This document shows, piece by piece, positions 53,160 through 62,507 of a DNA stretch of 64,000 nucleotides. This stretch comes from JAFAGX01 sp963759875 (GTDB lineage: Bacteria > Acidobacteriota > Terriglobia > Terriglobales > Acidobacteriaceae). The stretch is taken from the NCBI GenBank assembly GCA_963759875.1, contig CAVXBB010000017.1:558001-622000 (forward strand), in the 5' to 3' direction. The notes below the pieces were generated by a model. The model worked only from the letters and a program-made list of their open reading frames with translations, was not told the DNA's origin and did not search any database. The stretch's first letter is position 1. Each line of letters begins with the position of its first letter. Made by a program: the position numbers and the translations under genes.

Positions 53160-54869
53160 ATGCTGAATTTGGACGAATACAGCTCGCTTGGCGTAGCCCT
53201 GCGCGATGCGCTGGAGCAATGGCCGAATGAGCCTTGCCTCGTCGAGTCGGATCGGAATCGCGAAAAAACCCGCCTGACCTATGCCGATTTCAAGGATCTC
53301 GCGCTTCCCTTAGCTGCTGCTTTGCAAGCTGCGGGCCTCAATGCCGATGGTCGTGCTGCCATCATCATGAGCAATCAATCGAAGTGGCTGATTTCTGCTT
53401 ATGCCATTTTTTATTGCGGCGGAGTTATCGTCCCGCTCGATTACAAACTCACTGCTTCCGAGCAACTGGCATTACTCGCTCATAGCAAAGCGACATTTCT
53501 TGTTGTCGAATACTACCTATGGCGTGCCATCAGCCAGGCCCCCGAATTTGCCGGCCACAAGCTCAGAACCGTGCTGGTCACCGAAGCCCCTTTTGGTGCC
53601 GATCTCGCCGGCGCATGCCGATGGGAGGAATTCCGGCGTAAAGAGGAACCTGTTTTCATTGACCGACGACGCGACGACGTCGCCTGCATCGTTTATTCCT
53701 CCGGTACAGGTGGCCAAGCCAAAGGGTGCCTCCTCACTCATGAGAACTATCTGGAACAATGCAAATCCCTGACAGCGTGGTATCCGTTCTGGCCTGGAGT
53801 GCGCTACCTCAGCATTCTGCCGACCAATCATGCTATCGATTTCATGGTTGGTTTCATTGGCCCGTTCGTGTGTGGAGCTTGCGTGGTGCACTTGCGTACA
53901 TTGCGTCCGGAATTTGTGCGTGATGCGTTCGTAAAATACAAGATCACCTACGTAAGCCTGGTTCCTCTTGTCCTCAAGAACCTCGAACGCGGTTTGCGAG
54001 GAAAGTTCGCCGAGCTTTCTGCGCCCAAACGTTTCTTGCTCAATCGGCTAATCGCCATAAATAAGCTGCTCACGAGAAACAAGCCGAGGGTTTCGCTGAG
54101 CCGAAAATTGTTGCCGCAAGTGCATCAGGCATTCGGAGGCGAGTTGCTCGCACTTATCACCGGCGGTGCGTTCGTGGAACCCTCCACACTTCAGTTTTTC
54201 TATGACCTTGGCATTCCTGTCACAAACGGTTACGGTCTCACCGAAGCCGGTACTGCGCTCACGCTTAACGACCTCAAACCGTTTCGGGCCGACACTGTTG
54301 GAAAACCGTTGCCGGGGGTGGAAATTAGGATTCTTGGTCCTGATTCAGAGGGAATCGGGGAAGTGGCTGCCAGAAGCAAAACCATCATGTCGCACTACTT
54401 GGATGAACCGGAACTGACGGTGGAGACCATTGTGGATGGCTGGCTGGTGACAGGAGATCTCGGCCGATTCGACAAGTACGGCCATCTGCAGTTGTTCGGA
54501 CGCAAGAAGAACATGATTGTGACCGAAGGTGGCAAGAATATTTATCCGGAGGATATTGAAGCCGTTTTCGACGGCTTGCCGGTTAAGGAATATTGCGTGT
54601 TTGCGGCAAATTACCTTTGGCGTACGAAGTCGCTCGGACACGAGATGCTGATTCTCCTCTTGCGCCTGGAGGAAAAACAGGAGTTTACCGAGAGCCTGAA
54701 AGCCGACATTATTCTGCGTAACCGCCGTCTTCCTGACTTCAAACGGGTAACAGGCTACCTGATCTTCAGCCGGGATTTCCCCCGAACTGCCTCAATGAAG
54801 ATTAAGCGCAATGTGCTGGCGGACGAAATCAGCAAGACCCTCGAGCCAACGGCGGTGGTCGAATTGTGA
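53160..54869 (+). CDS. AMP-dependent synthetase (second of pair)
   Basis: 569 residues. YSSGTGGQAKGCLLTHENYL is the P-loop-like A3 motif (with GG in place of SG), NGYGLTEAGTALTL A5, GWLVTGDLGRFDKYGHLQLF A7, and RKKNMIVTEGGKNIYPEDIE A8/A10. Two adenylating enzymes with an ACP suggest loading of a fatty or unusual acid on ACP. The stop overlaps the start of the DAGK gene (GTGA), so they are coupled. Confidence 0.9.
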   Translation: MLNLDEYSSLGVALRDALEQWPNEPCLVESDRNREKTRLTYADFKDLALPLAAALQAAGLNADGRAAIIMSNQSKWLISAYAIFYCGGVIVPLDYKLTASEQLALLAHSKATFLVVEYYLWRAISQAPEFAGHKLRTVLVTEAPFGADLAGACRWEEFRRKEEPVFIDRRRDDVACIVYSSGTGGQAKGCLLTHENYLEQCKSLTAWYPFWPGVRYLSILPTNHAIDFMVGFIGPFVCGACVVHLRTLRPEFVRDAFVKYKITYVSLVPLVLKNLERGLRGKFAELSAPKRFLLNRLIAINKLLTRNKPRVSLSRKLLPQVHQAFGGELLALITGGAFVEPSTLQFFYDLGIPVTNGYGLTEAGTALTLNDLKPFRADTVGKPLPGVEIRILGPDSEGIGEVAARSKTIMSHYLDEPELTVETIVDGWLVTGDLGRFDKYGHLQLFGRKKNMIVTEGGKNIYPEDIEAVFDGLPVKEYCVFAANYLWRTKSLGHEMLILLLRLEEKQEFTESLKADIILRNRRLPDFKRVTGYLIFSRDFPRTASMKIKRNVLADEISKTLEPTAVVEL

Positions 54870-55768
54870 ATGACAACTTCCTGGCGATCGTTAACCCTGC
54901 GGCTGGTGGAGGCCGCTGGCGAAAGCTGATTGGCCCAGCGTTGGATCGAGTGCGAACGGGAGGAATCGGGGTTAATCTTGCCGAAACCAACGCTCAGGGC
55001 CATGCTTCGCAGATCGCCGCTGATGGCTACGCTCGAGGCTACCGAAAATTCATTGCAATCGGCGGTGATGGGACTTCGTACGAAGTCATAAACGGGCTTT
55101 TCCCGTTGCCGGATTCCGCCGAACGCCCAACCTTGGGCTTCCTCCCCCTCGGTACTGGAAACTCTTTCCTCCGCGACTTCACCAATCGTGGTGTGGAGCA
55201 CGCGATAGAAGCACTGCTGGCTGGCCGGTCACAACCGTGCGATGTCATGCGAATGCAACATGGCGGCGGCGTCATTTACTACATCAACCTATTGGCTATG
55301 GGATTTGCCGCCGATGTTGCCACATTACGCGCACGACGGTTTAGCGGCTGGGGTGAACTGGGTTATCAGACTTCAATCTTTATCTCCCTTGCCCGATTGC
55401 GACGCCGTCCGTTTCCGTTGCGGGTGGATGAAGATCATAAAATTGATCGCCGGCCATGCTTGTTTCTCACGTTCAACAACAGTAAGTATACTGGCGGCAC
55501 CATGATGATAGCGCCGAAGGCAGAAGTGAATGACGGGCTCATCGAATTCGTGCGCTGGGGGCCGATTGGAAGAATAGGTCTGATTCGCAATCTGCCTACG
55601 CTCTACGATGGCACTCATATTCACCATCCGCTAGCGGAACGCCGCTCTGCCAAACGCATCGAGTTTTCGCTGGACGCCCCGGTGGATGTGATGGTCGATG
55701 GCGAAGTGCTTACGCTGCACTGCCAAACCCTGGACGTGCTCCCTTCAGCGCTGAATGTCGTGGTATAA
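54866..55768 (+). CDS. Diacylglycerol/lipid kinase (DgkB/YegS-like)
   Basis: 300 residues. FLAIVNPAAGGGRWRKLIGP, AIGGDGTSYEVINGLF and GFLPLGTGNSFLRDF are the nucleotide and active-site motifs (GGDGT and LPLGTGN). GTG at 54866 overlaps the stop of the second ligase. Phosphorylates lipid alcohols such as DAG; here it probably acts on a lipid made by the upstream ligase-ACP genes (inference). Confidence 0.92.
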   Translation: MNDNFLAIVNPAAGGGRWRKLIGPALDRVRTGGIGVNLAETNAQGHASQIAADGYARGYRKFIAIGGDGTSYEVINGLFPLPDSAERPTLGFLPLGTGNSFLRDFTNRGVEHAIEALLAGRSQPCDVMRMQHGGGVIYYINLLAMGFAADVATLRARRFSGWGELGYQTSIFISLARLRRRPFPLRVDEDHKIDRRPCLFLTFNNSKYTGGTMMIAPKAEVNDGLIEFVRWGPIGRIGLIRNLPTLYDGTHIHHPLAERRSAKRIEFSLDAPVDVMVDGEVLTLHCQTLDVLPSALNVVV

Positions 55769-55779
55769 AAATTATCGGT

Positions 55780-56205
55780 ATGTCGCAGGAGAGACGAAAA
55801 CGCCAGCAGGTGCGCGAACAGCAGACCGAGCCAAATCCGTGGCAGCGTAAGATTGCGATTCTCGTGCTGGTGGCCGCTGTTGCCATAGGTTTGTACGCCT
55901 TCACCCGTCACCACCAGTCCAGCCGCTTAAATGCCTTCGCCCAATGTTTAGGCGCTAAGGGCGCAAAAATGTATGGCGCCTATTGGTGTCCCCATTGCGC
56001 GGATCAGAAAGAACGCTTCGGGTCATCGTTCCAATATGCCCCGTATGTGGAATGCGGAGTCAAGGGTTCGCGGCTCCCATCACAGACCTGTGTGGATGCT
56101 GGCATAAAACACTATCCGACCTGGGTGTTTGCAGACGGAGCAAGAGTCGAAGGAGACCACACACTCGAATTTCTCAGCCAGGAAACCGGGTGTGCCCTGC
56201 CATGA
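55780..56205 (+). CDS. Membrane-anchored thioredoxin-like protein (CxxC)
   Basis: 141 residues. One membrane helix (IAILVLVAAVAIGLYAF) precedes a thioredoxin-like domain; AYWCPHCADQKERF carries CPHC. A later C-x-C-rich region and YPTWVFADGARVEG (cis-Pro-like) follow. Partner of the VKOR gene, whose ATG overlaps its stop. VKOR-Trx pairs form disulfide bonds in the envelope. Confidence 0.85.
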   Translation: MSQERRKRQQVREQQTEPNPWQRKIAILVLVAAVAIGLYAFTRHHQSSRLNAFAQCLGAKGAKMYGAYWCPHCADQKERFGSSFQYAPYVECGVKGSRLPSQTCVDAGIKHYPTWVFADGARVEGDHTLEFLSQETGCALP

Positions 56206-56639
56206 GGTCCGCCAGCCCACGAATATTCTGGCTGATCGCGCTGCTGGCCATAGCGGGAATCGCTGTATCCTCAGTTTCGCTCTACCATCATTACCAGACT
56301 TCCAAAACCAACTACTGTGACTTCGGAGAAAACTTTAACTGCGACATCGTGAACCGCAGCACCTACTCAACAGTTCTCGGCATTCCTGACGCTTTGATCG
56401 GCATTGTTGGATACGGCGCGCTATTTGCGTTGGCCACCGTTTACCGCAGCAAGTTAGAAACCCCTTTCATTCTCCTGGTGACCTCTCTGGCAGGGTTGGC
56501 GTTTGCTCTGTATCTGACCTATATCGAAGCCTTCGTGCTGGCGACTTGGTGTATTTTGTGCCTGTCCTCGCTGACTGCGATATTCCTGATAAGTCTCTTT
56601 TCGTCAGTATTAGCAATCAATTCAAAGCGTCGCGTGTAA
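56202..56639 (+). CDS. Vitamin K epoxide reductase (VKOR) family protein
   Basis: 145 residues from ATG at 56202 (ATGA overlap). Four membrane helices. NYCDFGENFNCDIVNRSTYS carries the loop cysteine pair and FVLATWCILCLSSLTAI the membrane CxxC that reacts with quinone. VKOR regenerates the oxidised thioredoxin-like partner, replacing DsbB. Together with 55780-56205 it forms a complete disulfide-forming pair. Confidence 0.93.
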   Translation: MRSASPRIFWLIALLAIAGIAVSSVSLYHHYQTSKTNYCDFGENFNCDIVNRSTYSTVLGIPDALIGIVGYGALFALATVYRSKLETPFILLVTSLAGLAFALYLTYIEAFVLATWCILCLSSLTAIFLISLFSSVLAINSKRRV

Positions 56640-56655
56640 GTTTTCGCTCAAAGGC

Positions 56656-57510
56656 ATGAGGCAAGACATTGAGGTTCGGCCGAATTCGCCTCCCGCGAAT
56701 TCTTCTGTCACTGGAGACCTGCGTCTACATGAATTTCGCAGCAACATTTTCCGCAATTCGCGCATGCTGCGAATCTGGATTCCTCCGGGATACGATGCGC
56801 CCGAGAATAGTACTCGATATTATCCGGTGCTTTATTTGAACGACGGCCAAAATCTTTTTGACCGTGCCACTGCCTTTGCAGGTGTCGAATGGGAGGTCGA
56901 CGAAACTGCTGACCGGCTAATTCGCAAAGCAGCCATCCCTCCACTGATTGTTGTTGGAATTGATAACGCGGGAGCCGACCGCATGAAAGAATACTTGCCA
57001 TCTCCTTGTTTGCGGCCACCAATCTTGCGCCCTCAAGGCAAGCGGTATCCGGAGTTTCTAGTTAGCGAAGTGATGACCTTCGTAAACGAGCGCTATCGTA
57101 TTGCACGCGGGCCTGAGAACACTGGCTTGGGAGGGTCTTCTCTCGGCGCGCTGATTTCGCTCTACACCGTGATTAAACGTCCTGGTATTTTTGGCCGTTT
57201 GCTACTCGAAAGTCCTTCTTTTTACATTTCCCAGCGTCGCATATTAAATGCCAGTCGCAATTTTCGAGACTGGCCGCAAAAAGTATTCGTGGCCATTGGA
57301 ACACGCGAGGCTGGCCGAGAAGATAAAGACCGGCAGTTTGTGGAGGATGTGCGTGAATTCCAAGGCATCCTTCAACGTGCAGGTTTGAACGAAAGACGTC
57401 TACAGGTGAATATCGAGGAGGGCGCAACTCACAACGAGAACGCCTGGGCTAGAAGGTTCCCCGAAGCGCTCACATTCTTGTTTGGCGCCGGTCACAAGCC
57501 AGAAAGCTGA
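56656..57510 (+). CDS. Alpha/beta-hydrolase esterase (Fes/esterase-D type)
   Basis: 284 residues. VLYLNDGQNLFDRATAFAGV, VVGIDNAGADRMKEYLP, and GLGGSSLGALISLYTVIKRP gives the nucleophile Ser in GxSxG form (GGSSLG). The C-terminal ATHNENAWARRFPEAL has the catalytic His. Cytosolic with no signal peptide. Ester substrate unknown; could be a siderophore esterase or a general carboxylesterase. Confidence 0.85.
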   Translation: MRQDIEVRPNSPPANSSVTGDLRLHEFRSNIFRNSRMLRIWIPPGYDAPENSTRYYPVLYLNDGQNLFDRATAFAGVEWEVDETADRLIRKAAIPPLIVVGIDNAGADRMKEYLPSPCLRPPILRPQGKRYPEFLVSEVMTFVNERYRIARGPENTGLGGSSLGALISLYTVIKRPGIFGRLLLESPSFYISQRRILNASRNFRDWPQKVFVAIGTREAGREDKDRQFVEDVREFQGILQRAGLNERRLQVNIEEGATHNENAWARRFPEALTFLFGAGHKPES

Positions 57511-57540
57511 AAAAGCTCCGCCGATTGAATCGAGGCAGCC

Positions 57541-57951
57541 TCACCAGACGGGCTTGCCGTCTTTGTCACGGAACACGTAAACGTCGTTGCCGCGCTTGAC
57601 TTCGCGCGCGAGGATCGTCTCTACACCCTCGAACGTTATCTTCGATCCGGTTACTTCAAGCTGGTCGCCGACACTAAAGACCAAATCGTACTCTTTTACG
57701 AACTTCGTCGTGGCCAAATGGACCTCGATCGTTGTCCCGTTCTCCAATTTCAAAATGACATGAGATCCCATGCCACCACTGACTGGGCATTGCCGGTCCT
57801 TTACTTCCTGTACAGTGCCCTTGAATACGGCTTCGGTCGAATGATCGTACTTGGGAACCCCGGCGCCCGGCGCAGGCGGAGACGATGCGAATGCCGGCGT
57901 GAGCATCACCATCACGACCAGCATAAGAAGTGTCGACGCGGTTTTCATGGC
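57541..57951 (-). CDS. Secreted hypothetical protein
   Basis: 136 residues from ATG at 57951 (GGAGG 8 bases upstream). Signal peptide LMLVVMVMLTPAFASS. The mature part has the beta-rich FKGTVQEVKDRQCPVSG, VILKLENGTTIEVHLA, GDQLEVTGSKITFEG, a barrel-like OB pattern. No family assigned. Ends next to the convergent esterase gene. Confidence 0.65.
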   Translation of the reverse strand, partial: AMKTASTLLMLVVMVMLTPAFASSPPAPGAGVPKYDHSTEAVFKGTVQEVKDRQCPVSGGMGSHVILKLENGTTIEVHLATTKFVKEYDLVFSVGDQLEVTGSKITFEGVETILAREVKRGNDVYVFRDKDGKPVW

Positions 57952-58112
57952 ATTCACCTCCCTGAAACTCCGAATCCTGCCCACGTTCCATTTTGATTAT
58001 TGCCGGGTTCATCTCACCCTCCTGTGATCATCATCACGACGCATTGTGAGCTATAAACCGAAACGTCTGGGGAAAACTCGCCTTTGTCCGTGGCTGCTAG
58101 AATGCCTTAACT

Positions 58113-59363
58113 GTGAGGGCTAATCAGTTCACCAAAGCCTGCTGGAAACTGGTGCAATCATCGTGGGTGGTTCTTCTACTTACAGTTTTGATCCGCCTCT
58201 GGGCGGCATCTCAGCTTCTACCTCAAAAAGCGGAACCTTTCTTCTACCAACATAATGAACCTGCTCGGATCGCATGGGCCATGGTTACGGGTCACGGCTA
58301 CAGTTCTCCATGGCCCAACACGCCGTTATCGCCTACCGCTCAACAGCCCCCGGGTTATCCCTTTCTCATTGCCGCTATTTTCAAGATTTTCGGCGCTTAC
58401 ACCATCACAGCATTGTGGGTCGCGGTACTGCTGAATGCTGCTTTCGCGGCTTTAACTGCAATCCTAATACTTAAGATCGGCATTCGCGATTTCGGTAGAT
58501 CCGCAGGAGTTGTGGCTGCCTGGGTTTGGGCCTGTTGGCTATATGAGGCCGCGGTCTCCATCCGTCTCTGGGAGACTGCGCTGTCTGCGCTATTGTTGTC
58601 AGCTGCTTTTTTCAGGTTGCCGGGATTGGCCGCTTCAACCCGTGTCTCGCGCTGGATGATTTTCGGACTGCTGGCCGGCGTCGCTGCCCTGACCAACACG
58701 ACTTTGTTGGCACTGTTTCCTTTTTTTTGGCTCTGGCTGTGGTTCAGCACGCGTGCCGAGATCCGCAGGCGCGCTCGTCTTCTGCTCTCATCAATTGCGA
58801 TCTGCATCCTGGTTCTACTCCCCTGGACAATCCGCAATTACTCAGTTTTCCATTGCGTTATCCCGTTGCGGGATAACTTCGGGCTTGAGTTCTGGCTAGG
58901 CAATCATGAAGGAGCTCCGAATGGTGTTCAGACGGATTTTCCACTTGTCAACCCGGCCGAGTACAACCGCTTGGGGGAAATCAGGTTCATGGAATCGAAG
59001 GGCCAGATCGGTTTCGAATTTGTTCGCCAGCATCCCCAACAGTTCTTGACGCTGTGTCTGCGGCGGTTCTATCTGTTTTGGACAGAGCCCAAAGGCACCC
59101 TATGGCCGGTGATCAGCATTCTTGCTTGGTTTGGAATTTTTCTTGCAGTTCGACGCAAAGGTATGGCGGCCGTACCCTATCTCGTGGTGCTGTTGATATT
59201 TCCTCTTGTCTACTACATCACGCACAGTTTTCCCAGTTACCGATATCCAATCGAGCCGACAATGCTGATTGTGGCGAGTTATGCGATCGTTAACCTAGCC
59301 GGAGCCCTCTTCGAAAAATCATTTCGGCATGCCTCAGTTGGCGCTTCCGCCGGACGCGATTGA
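58113..59363 (+). CDS. Polytopic glycosyltransferase-like protein (GT39/PMT-type)
   Basis: 416 residues. About nine membrane helices (SWVVLLLTVLIRLWAASQLL, ITALWVAVLLNAAFAALTAI, LLLSSIAICILVLLPWTIR). The short N-terminal loop contains NEPARIAWAM and the lumenal region includes PWPNTPLS, which fit PMT-like arabinosyl- or mannosyltransferases. It overlaps the convergent gene at 59334-59363 by 30 bp. Substrate unknown. Confidence 0.75.
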   Translation: MRANQFTKACWKLVQSSWVVLLLTVLIRLWAASQLLPQKAEPFFYQHNEPARIAWAMVTGHGYSSPWPNTPLSPTAQQPPGYPFLIAAIFKIFGAYTITALWVAVLLNAAFAALTAILILKIGIRDFGRSAGVVAAWVWACWLYEAAVSIRLWETALSALLLSAAFFRLPGLAASTRVSRWMIFGLLAGVAALTNTTLLALFPFFWLWLWFSTRAEIRRRARLLLSSIAICILVLLPWTIRNYSVFHCVIPLRDNFGLEFWLGNHEGAPNGVQTDFPLVNPAEYNRLGEIRFMESKGQIGFEFVRQHPQQFLTLCLRRFYLFWTEPKGTLWPVISILAWFGIFLAVRRKGMAAVPYLVVLLIFPLVYYITHSFPSYRYPIEPTMLIVASYAIVNLAGALFEKSFRHASVGASAGRD

Positions 59364-61046
59364 ATTTTTAGACGCATCCGAGTACCGGCTAAGCTTTGCC
59401 GGCCATTCGTCAGGCTGCAACAGCCAGACGACGCGGTTGTTGAAATAGTTCAGCAACTCCTGATTTTTCTGCCCGCCCATATCGCGCGCCCAAACGACTT
59501 TGGCGCGGTCAATGTCGGCGGCGTTGTACACCCATTCTCCATGAGCGTCGTGGTTGCTTGCGTAGCGCACGATTACGAGTTGCTGACCAGGTAAATGCTC
59601 TAGCTCTCTGGCGATTTGCGCGCGGTGAATATTGCCACGCGGATAAGAGGGCTCGATCTGGGTGTGTGTGACCACCGCTGTGACTCGCAGGATCACCATT
59701 GCGCAGCATACGATTGGAACCGCTCGGACCAGTTCGCGACCCAATACTCTTCCACGCAACACCCAGAGCCGCAAGTGACGCATGCTTTGCAGCAGGATCA
59801 GATAGAGAAGCGCGACCGCAGGAGCAAAGTAATGTGGACTGAAAAAATTATCCACTGCCAGGCCAAGCACAAAAAAACCGAGTGCGAAAAGTGGGAAGCG
59901 TATGCGCCGATCACGCAGGATCCACGGAAACCCGAGAAGAGGAATACTCAGAGCAGGTCCAAGAAAGAAGCGCCAGAACCATGAAATCTTGAACTCGGCG
60001 TGTTGCAGGAATCCCCATAGCGTCCTATTGACTTGGTAATACTGGAACTCGCGGTCATAAAAGTCCTGCATGACAGAGTGGTCATAGACGCGGTCAGGCC
60101 CCGGTCCCTGCCACAAGAAATATGCCGCGCGAGAGTAAGTCGTGCGATTGACTTGATAGCCCATCCGAACCGCACTGCCGGTCACTCGGTAGTTGTAGTA
60201 GCCCGTCAGCAAAGCGAACGTGGCAAGCACGAATGCGAGCGGCGTGACCACGTAAACCAGAGCTTTCTTAAGCCGGAGATCCCGCAATTGTGCCAACCAC
60301 ACCAGCATTGCTACCACTACCGGTGCCGCCAGCAGAAAGCCTTCATACGGACGGCTGTTGGCGAGGATCGCTATCCCGACACCCATCACGACGGCATCCT
60401 GTATGCGCCGTTGCGTCTTAATTCGCTGCCACGAGCCGAGCAGCAGCGCTCCGCCAAGTGCAGCTACCGAGGCGCACCAATAACCGTTTAGCCAATAACT
60501 AAAAATTCCTAGCCGGAGCACAATCAGAAGTCCACCAAACAAAGCCCATGCGGAAGGCAGCCATCCCTGCAGCATCCAGCACACTGCAGAACACATGGCT
60601 GCCGTGATAAGCAATTGCCCGATCCACGGATGTCCCAGCCATTGCCCAACGGCCAGAACCAATCCCTCCGCGGGCGGATACATAGACATGTACGTCGGGT
60701 GCTGGATGATATGAAAGCTCTCGAAATGCATCCACATCGGATGTGGTGGATTCGTCAGCCGTCCGTGAGCAAAGGTGTCGGCAGCGAGAAGAAAACTGAA
60801 CTCATCATGTCCCTGAGGCTCGGGGACGCCGATAATCGGAATCAGCAGCGTTCTAACTGAAAGGGATAGCACTCCGACCGAGATCACAGCGAGAGTTTTT
60901 CTGCGTGCAAGGCTTTGGAAGCAATTTTCAAGAGCGGCGAAGCGGGACGACTGCGCCCCCTTCGGTTTCTTCCGCAAGATTACGCCAAGGATTCCTAGAA
61001 CCAGGAGCAGTTCGATCAGGTCCAAGGCCCATCTTGCCAACCACAT
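59334..61046 (-). CDS. Large polytopic membrane protein (GT-C glycosyltransferase-like)
   Basis: 570 residues with about 12 membrane helices. N terminus LDLIELLLVLGILGVILRKK; conserved first loop GVPEPQGHDEFSFLLAADTF (an acidic HDEF motif as in GT-C enzymes), then PPHPMWMHFESFHI. Convergent with the preceding gene; the two may act in the same envelope glycosylation. I cannot name the substrate. Confidence 0.75.
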   Translation of the reverse strand: MWLARWALDLIELLLVLGILGVILRKKPKGAQSSRFAALENCFQSLARRKTLAVISVGVLSLSVRTLLIPIIGVPEPQGHDEFSFLLAADTFAHGRLTNPPHPMWMHFESFHIIQHPTYMSMYPPAEGLVLAVGQWLGHPWIGQLLITAAMCSAVCWMLQGWLPSAWALFGGLLIVLRLGIFSYWLNGYWCASVAALGGALLLGSWQRIKTQRRIQDAVVMGVGIAILANSRPYEGFLLAAPVVVAMLVWLAQLRDLRLKKALVYVVTPLAFVLATFALLTGYYNYRVTGSAVRMGYQVNRTTYSRAAYFLWQGPGPDRVYDHSVMQDFYDREFQYYQVNRTLWGFLQHAEFKISWFWRFFLGPALSIPLLGFPWILRDRRIRFPLFALGFFVLGLAVDNFFSPHYFAPAVALLYLILLQSMRHLRLWVLRGRVLGRELVRAVPIVCCAMVILRVTAVVTHTQIEPSYPRGNIHRAQIARELEHLPGQQLVIVRYASNHDAHGEWVYNAADIDRAKVVWARDMGGQKNQELLNYFNNRVVWLLQPDEWPAKLSRYSDASKNSIASGGSAN

Positions 61047-61168
61047 GGATACTGAATTATCAGGGGACAGAATGCCTTCAGGTTAACATCGAAGCAGCCC
61101 GCTTTTGGCTTGCGAACTGAACTCTGGCTGGCAATACTTCAACTTAGTCCCTGGGGTACACTCGGTTT

Positions 61169-61672
61169 GTGCGTACCCTAGGTATCGACTGCGGCACGGA
61201 GTTCACCGGCTACGGAGTCGTCGATCTCTATCCGGACGGCCATCTGAAATGCCTGAACTGCGGCGCAATTAAGCTCTCCAATAAGCATTCATTACCGAGG
61301 AGGCTCGCAAGCATCTTTGAACGGCTGAGCACCCTCATTCAGGACTATCACCCTGACGACGTCGCCATCGAAGACGTCTTTTATGCTCTCAACGTGAAAT
61401 CCGCGCTCAAACTGGGGCAGGTCCGCGGAGTGGCTATGTTGGCGGCCTCGTCGGCCGGTTTAGAAGTCACTGAGTACGCGCCGCTCAGCATTAAGTCGGC
61501 CGTTGTGGGCTATGGCCGAGCCGAGAAACAGCAGGTGCAGCACATGGTCACGCGCCTTCTGAATTTGCGCGATGTCCCCGAATCGCCTGATGCTGCTGAT
61601 GCCCTGGCAATTGCAATTTGTCACCTGCATACCACGGCCACGTTGCAGCGGCAAACCGTGGCCGGAAAATGA
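61169..61672 (+). CDS. ruvC: Holliday junction resolvase RuvC
   Basis: 167 residues. MRTLGIDCGTEFTGYGVVDL opens the RNase-H fold with the first catalytic Asp (position 7). VAIEDVFYALNVKSALKLGQ contains the second acidic residue (Glu in AIEDVF). The C-terminal SPDAADALAIAICHLH has the remaining Asp pair. Resolves Holliday junctions with RuvAB; no ruvA or ruvB in the window. GTG at 61169 used. Confidence 0.95.
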   Translation: MRTLGIDCGTEFTGYGVVDLYPDGHLKCLNCGAIKLSNKHSLPRRLASIFERLSTLIQDYHPDDVAIEDVFYALNVKSALKLGQVRGVAMLAASSAGLEVTEYAPLSIKSAVVGYGRAEKQQVQHMVTRLLNLRDVPESPDAADALAIAICHLHTTATLQRQTVAGK

Positions 61673-61722
61673 AGGTTCTCAAGTTTTTCTGAGTGCCAGT
61701 TTTTTGGCATAATTCCTTTTGC

Positions 61723-62394
61723 ATGCGCCGCTGCAAGAATCATCGCGAGATCCTCATAGCCATTCTGGTACTCCTAACGTCGGCGCAAGGCCAGCAGCCC
61801 GCTACCCCCGCGGTTTCCTTCACTTGCGATTTTCCCGGTTCCGATCCGTCGCACTATGTAATCTCCGTTTCTTCCGACGGTCGTGCTTCTTACACCTCCG
61901 ACGGCAAGCTGTCTCTGGATTCCGATCCAGCCGAGCCTATAACTCTCGATTTCACCATGCCGCAACCAACACTCACACGTACTTTCGAATTGGCCAAAAA
62001 GGCGCACTACTTTGAAGGCGAAATCGATTCTAAAAATAAGAACGTCGCCTCAACCGGACAAAAGATTTTGGCCTATAAGGACGCGCAGAGAAACACGTCT
62101 GCCAAGTACAATTACTCCCCAATTCCTGCCGTCCAAGAACTAACCGCAATTTTTCAAAGCCTGTCCATGACGTTGGAGTTTGGGCGCCGCCTTGAGTTCG
62201 AACATCGCTATCAGAAGCTCGCTTTGGATGAAGAACTAGGCCGCATGAGCGACCTTTCCAGCCGAAATGAGACGGGGGATGCGGCTGTCATTGCTCCGAT
62301 TCTGAGAAAGATCGTGGGCGACCCATCGGTTGTAAATGCAGCCCGCATGCGCGCCCAACGCCTGCTTGACCGTGCTGGGGAGCCGAGCAAATAG
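61723..62394 (+). CDS. Secreted hypothetical protein
   Basis: 223 residues from ATG at 61723; signal-like EILIAILVLLTSAQGQQPAT. FTCDFPGSDPSHYVISVSSD and SYTSDGKLSLDSDP then helical RRLEFEHRYQKLALDEELG. No domain assigned. 50 bp downstream of ruvC and may be co-transcribed. Confidence 0.6.
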   Translation: MRRCKNHREILIAILVLLTSAQGQQPATPAVSFTCDFPGSDPSHYVISVSSDGRASYTSDGKLSLDSDPAEPITLDFTMPQPTLTRTFELAKKAHYFEGEIDSKNKNVASTGQKILAYKDAQRNTSAKYNYSPIPAVQELTAIFQSLSMTLEFGRRLEFEHRYQKLALDEELGRMSDLSSRNETGDAAVIAPILRKIVGDPSVVNAARMRAQRLLDRAGEPSK

Positions 62395-62507
62395 CGCTTG
62401 CCTTGCGGCAATCAGCCCCCAAGTCCGTGGCCATATTGCAATCTTTTGACAACCAATGATGATCAAATAGTGCTCTAATGGAACAGCAGCTTCCCCGGGG
62501 GTGTCCT

